A stretch of DNA of 55,985 nucleotides from contig JAANBB010000266.1 of the NCBI GenBank assembly GCA_014621425.1, positions 1-55,985 on the forward strand. Reading direction: 5' to 3'. Below the pieces are notes generated by a model. It was not told where the DNA came from, ran no database searches, and saw only the letters and a list, made by a program, of their open reading frames with translations. Below are positions 53,420 to 55,985 of this stretch, piece by piece. Position numbers and translations under genes: made by a program. The first letter of the stretch is position 1. Every line of letters begins with the position of its first letter. This DNA is from Cylindrodendrum hubeiense. Taxonomy: Eukaryota; Ascomycota; Sordariomycetes; Hypocreales; Nectriaceae.

Positions 53420-55832
53420 TCATTCCATCCGGTCCGAGTCTGCGCCATCCTGCTGCTGTCGATGTATCGTCGCAGTGCTGGCTCCCATTGAGCCATCTCC
53501 ATTGGCTCCGAAAGAGGCGCTCGCTTGCTGGGAGCCTGAGCCATTTCCGACTGTTGCGGCGCTTGCTTGACCAATACCAGGAGCATTCGCTGTTGGCAAA
53601 TTATTAATAATGTTTGGGAAAGCCAGCGCCCCGAGGAATCCCGATGCCACAGCAGGCATAAACTGCTGCGACACGCCACGGGCGACTGATATCACAGAGG
53701 GGTTCTGACCTGTGCCGGGCGGCGGAGGCGGCACCGGGATCGCTTGTGCAAAGCCGTTGTTCATGGCTCCATTGACGTTCATAAGATCCACTGGGTTTTG
53801 GGCTTGTACGTCCACCACCATGTCGGCGCCGTCCAGGCCTTCAAAGTCGTTTTCCTCATCAGCCATCTCGTCGTCGAAGCCCTCTGCATCCACGGCCGCA
53901 ATGACCCCCGAGGGTCGTGGTGTGATCGGGAACGGGGTTCTTCGATTGGGATCGATGGGAAGACGGCCGTTTGGCCTCATTGGGAAGCTCTCGCGGAGCT
54001 CCTCGAACTGGTGCGATGTGTTGAGGAAGTCCCGGAACTTGGGCACCATGGTACCGGAGAAGACGCAGAAGACGTCTCGCTGATGCTGCGTAAACTCTAA
54101 ATAGAAAGTCAGTGCTATTCTCAACAACAAAGTCCTCGCGGGACTTACCTGGGGGTGCCGTTCGGCAGAAGGGCTGGAAGTCGTCCCGCTGGAAGGCGGC
54201 AACGCCAGTCAAGCTGAGGTGAGTAAGTCGGGGGCACGAGTTGAGAAGCTTCATGATGCTCTGTAAAAATGTTAGAAACAACCCAATATAGAGGGATAAC
54301 GGAAGCACCGACCTTGAGGGTTAGGTTGATGCAGTAACTGAGATGGACACGCTCCAAGCTCGAGGCATAGTACTCGCCACCAACAAACATCCCACTGGCA
54401 TCTCTTCGCACTCGAGGACGGTAGGCCGCCTCGGCGAGTGCAAACACGGAGTCGTCTGTGATGGAGCTGCACTTGACCAAGCCTATCCTCTTCAGCTTCG
54501 GGAGCAGAGCCAGACGCTTGACAGACTCGTCGGTCAGGTTGGTGCAGCAGCCGAGGTCGATGTATCGGATGCGATTGCAGTTTTGGACCAGCTTCTTGAC
54601 GCCCTCATCCGTGATCTGTCCGCAGTGGCCCAGATGCACGTAGTGCAGGTTCTTACCGAGCTTCGCGATGGCATGGACAGCTGCATCGGTGATGTTGCGG
54701 CACTTGGCCAGGACAAGGTTTCGGAGGCGGGGGGCAACATCGATGAGCTTCTGAACAGCCGCGTCGGTTAGACGGGTGCAGGATGTGAGGTCAAGGATGC
54801 GAAGGTGTTCGAAGATTCGGTTGGGAGGCAGCGACAGGAAGGCATCGTCGTCGATGAGGTCGCAGCTCGCCAGTCGCAGCTCGCGCAGGCAGTTGCCCCT
54901 GGCCAGGAGCGACGTCACTGGGGCGTTGCCGATCCAGGTGCACTGATGGAGATCGATCTCGAGAATGTTAGGGCAATGCTCGGCAAAGGCGAGGATGGCA
55001 TCATCCCGCAGCTGCACACACTCGTTGAGTTTCAGCTACACGTAAGACATCGAGGTTAGTAAACTGACTTCGTAGGCTAGGGGTTTGAGGGCCATACCCG
55101 CTTGATGAACTTGCAACTGTGCGCCAGAGTAAGCATACTCTCGTTGGAGATGTTCTCGCAGCCCGAAATGTTGAGGCCCTGGAGCCGCTTGCAGTGCTCA
55201 GCTATGGCATTGATGGACTGCTCGGTAATATTCTTGTCGTTGGAGATGTCCAGGGCGAGAAGCGAGTTGCTGTTTTCGACCAAGGCAATCAGGCCTGAGT
55301 CGGTCAGGCCGCGGCAGTTTGTGAGGGTTAAGCGTTCGACGCGGGTGCAGACAGACAGAGGCATAACGCTGCCATCGTTGACTTTATCGGCGAGGGCAGC
55401 CAGGTTTAGGCGCTTGATGAAATCGCGGTAGCTAAAGAAGGGTTGTTCGAGGCCGAGGGTCTGGCAGATGCTGCTGTGCTTCTTCCAGTCGGTGCAGGCA
55501 GGGCGGTGCCATAGCTGGTCAACGGTGTTCCTAGCCCAGCGCTTGGAGACGAGCATGCAGTGGTAGAGGTCGGAGGTGGAGCTGAGCTTGGAAAAGACGC
55601 TGATGAGGATCTCGTTGGGCAGGCGGTTAATCGGCGGCCAACACGTATCGTCCACCTGCATGTCCTGGAAGTTGGGAACACCGAGCGAGGACTGCGAGTC
55701 GTTGGCGCCGAGGAAGAAGTCGGACTCTTCGTTGTCGGCGGGCGCTGGGGAATTGGTTGACGACGACGACGATCGGGAGTCATCTTGCTCGTCAGCTGCG
55801 GCGGCAGCAGGGCCAGGGCGAGCAGCGGCCAT
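53420..55832 (-). CDS. grr1: Grr1, F-box/leucine-rich-repeat subunit of SCF ubiquitin ligase
   Basis: Four exons, 55832-55098, 55035-54313, 54260-54149 and 54096-53420 (introns 62, 52 and 52 bp), encode 748 residues. An Ala/Ser-rich start leads to the F-box at about 65-112 (INRLPNEILISVFSKLSSTSDLYHCMLVSKRW), which docks on Skp1. It is followed by about a dozen cysteine-containing leucine-rich repeats (pattern LxxLxLxxCxxITDxxV; residues about 155-520), the substrate-binding horseshoe. The C-terminal ~170 residues are acidic and Asn/Gln/Gly-rich, with no domain. Grr1 targets G1 cyclins and nutrient-signalling proteins for degradation, coupling glucose and amino-acid sensing to the cell cycle. 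The ATG at 55832 is the first in frame before an Ala-rich stretch. This is the last gene in the window and is complete. Confidence 0.94.
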
Positions 55833-55985
55833 AGCGACGGCGGAGGAAACGAGACGGGGGAACGCAGGAGACCAACACAGAAGACCGAGGCAGGAGAGAT
55901 CGATCGCGGAGGATGCTGGTTGCGGGTTGCAAGGGTGCGATGCTCGACGGGCCAGGATTCGGTGGATGTAGGGAGTGGGTGAGAG
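55833..55985. other. Partial upstream region of grr1 (right edge)
   Basis: 153 bp before the grr1 ATG, cut by the window end; would hold part of the 5' leader. Confidence 0.5.

Overview
The window is nuclear DNA of a filamentous ascomycete (Pezizomycotina), most likely a Sordariomycete. The evidence is intron-containing genes with short introns (about 48-77 bp, GTRNGT donors, CTAAC-like branch sites), GC-rich codon use, wide promoter regions, and fungal protein families such as RTA1, Zn2Cys6 regulators, an HxD/H oxygenase of the AsaB/CmcJ type, Grr1, Rvs161/Hob3 and Dcp1. There are no operons, tRNA or rRNA genes, CRISPR arrays or intact transposons that I can support. A single ambiguous base (N) is at 12326.

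Layout, left to right. 0-9 kb: a class 3 lipase with a Pro/Gln-rich N-terminal half (+), an AsaB/CmcJ-like oxygenase (-), and an ankyrin protein with a STAND-type N-terminal domain (+). 9-20 kb: a Zn2Cys6 regulator (-) with a 3.7 kb, GC-rich, repeat-rich upstream region, then a divergent pair: an RTA1-like seven-TM protein (-) and a seven-exon sterol glucosyltransferase (+). 20-28 kb: a gene-poor, less GC-rich stretch whose only convincing gene encodes a small Ser/Thr-rich protein with a signal peptide and hydrophobic tail; a decayed coding fragment lies just upstream of it. 28-38 kb: a TauD/TfdA dioxygenase (-), a large acidic protein with a split zinc cluster and coding minisatellites (+), and an unknown acidic protein (-) interrupted by one in-frame TAG. 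39-46 kb: a compact housekeeping block with an OCRL/INPP5B-type inositol 5-phosphatase (-), Dcp1 (+), Rvs161/Hob3 BAR protein (-) and peptidyl-tRNA hydrolase (+). 46-56 kb: a 4.8 kb intergenic region with many GATA sites, then a Mep2-type ammonium permease (+) and Grr1, the F-box/LRR subunit of an SCF ubiquitin ligase (-).

The genes do not form one pathway. Several concern nutrient response (Grr1, ammonium permease, the Zn2Cys6 regulator) or membranes (5-phosphatase, BAR protein, sterol glucosyltransferase, RTA1, lipase), but their adjacency looks like ordinary fungal gene order. The parts most worth a second look are the zinc-cluster protein with coding repeats at 33-36 kb, the single in-frame stop at 38005, and the gene-poor island with its relic. 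Exon borders were set by hand from splice signals and frame continuity; total coding lengths are exact for those models.
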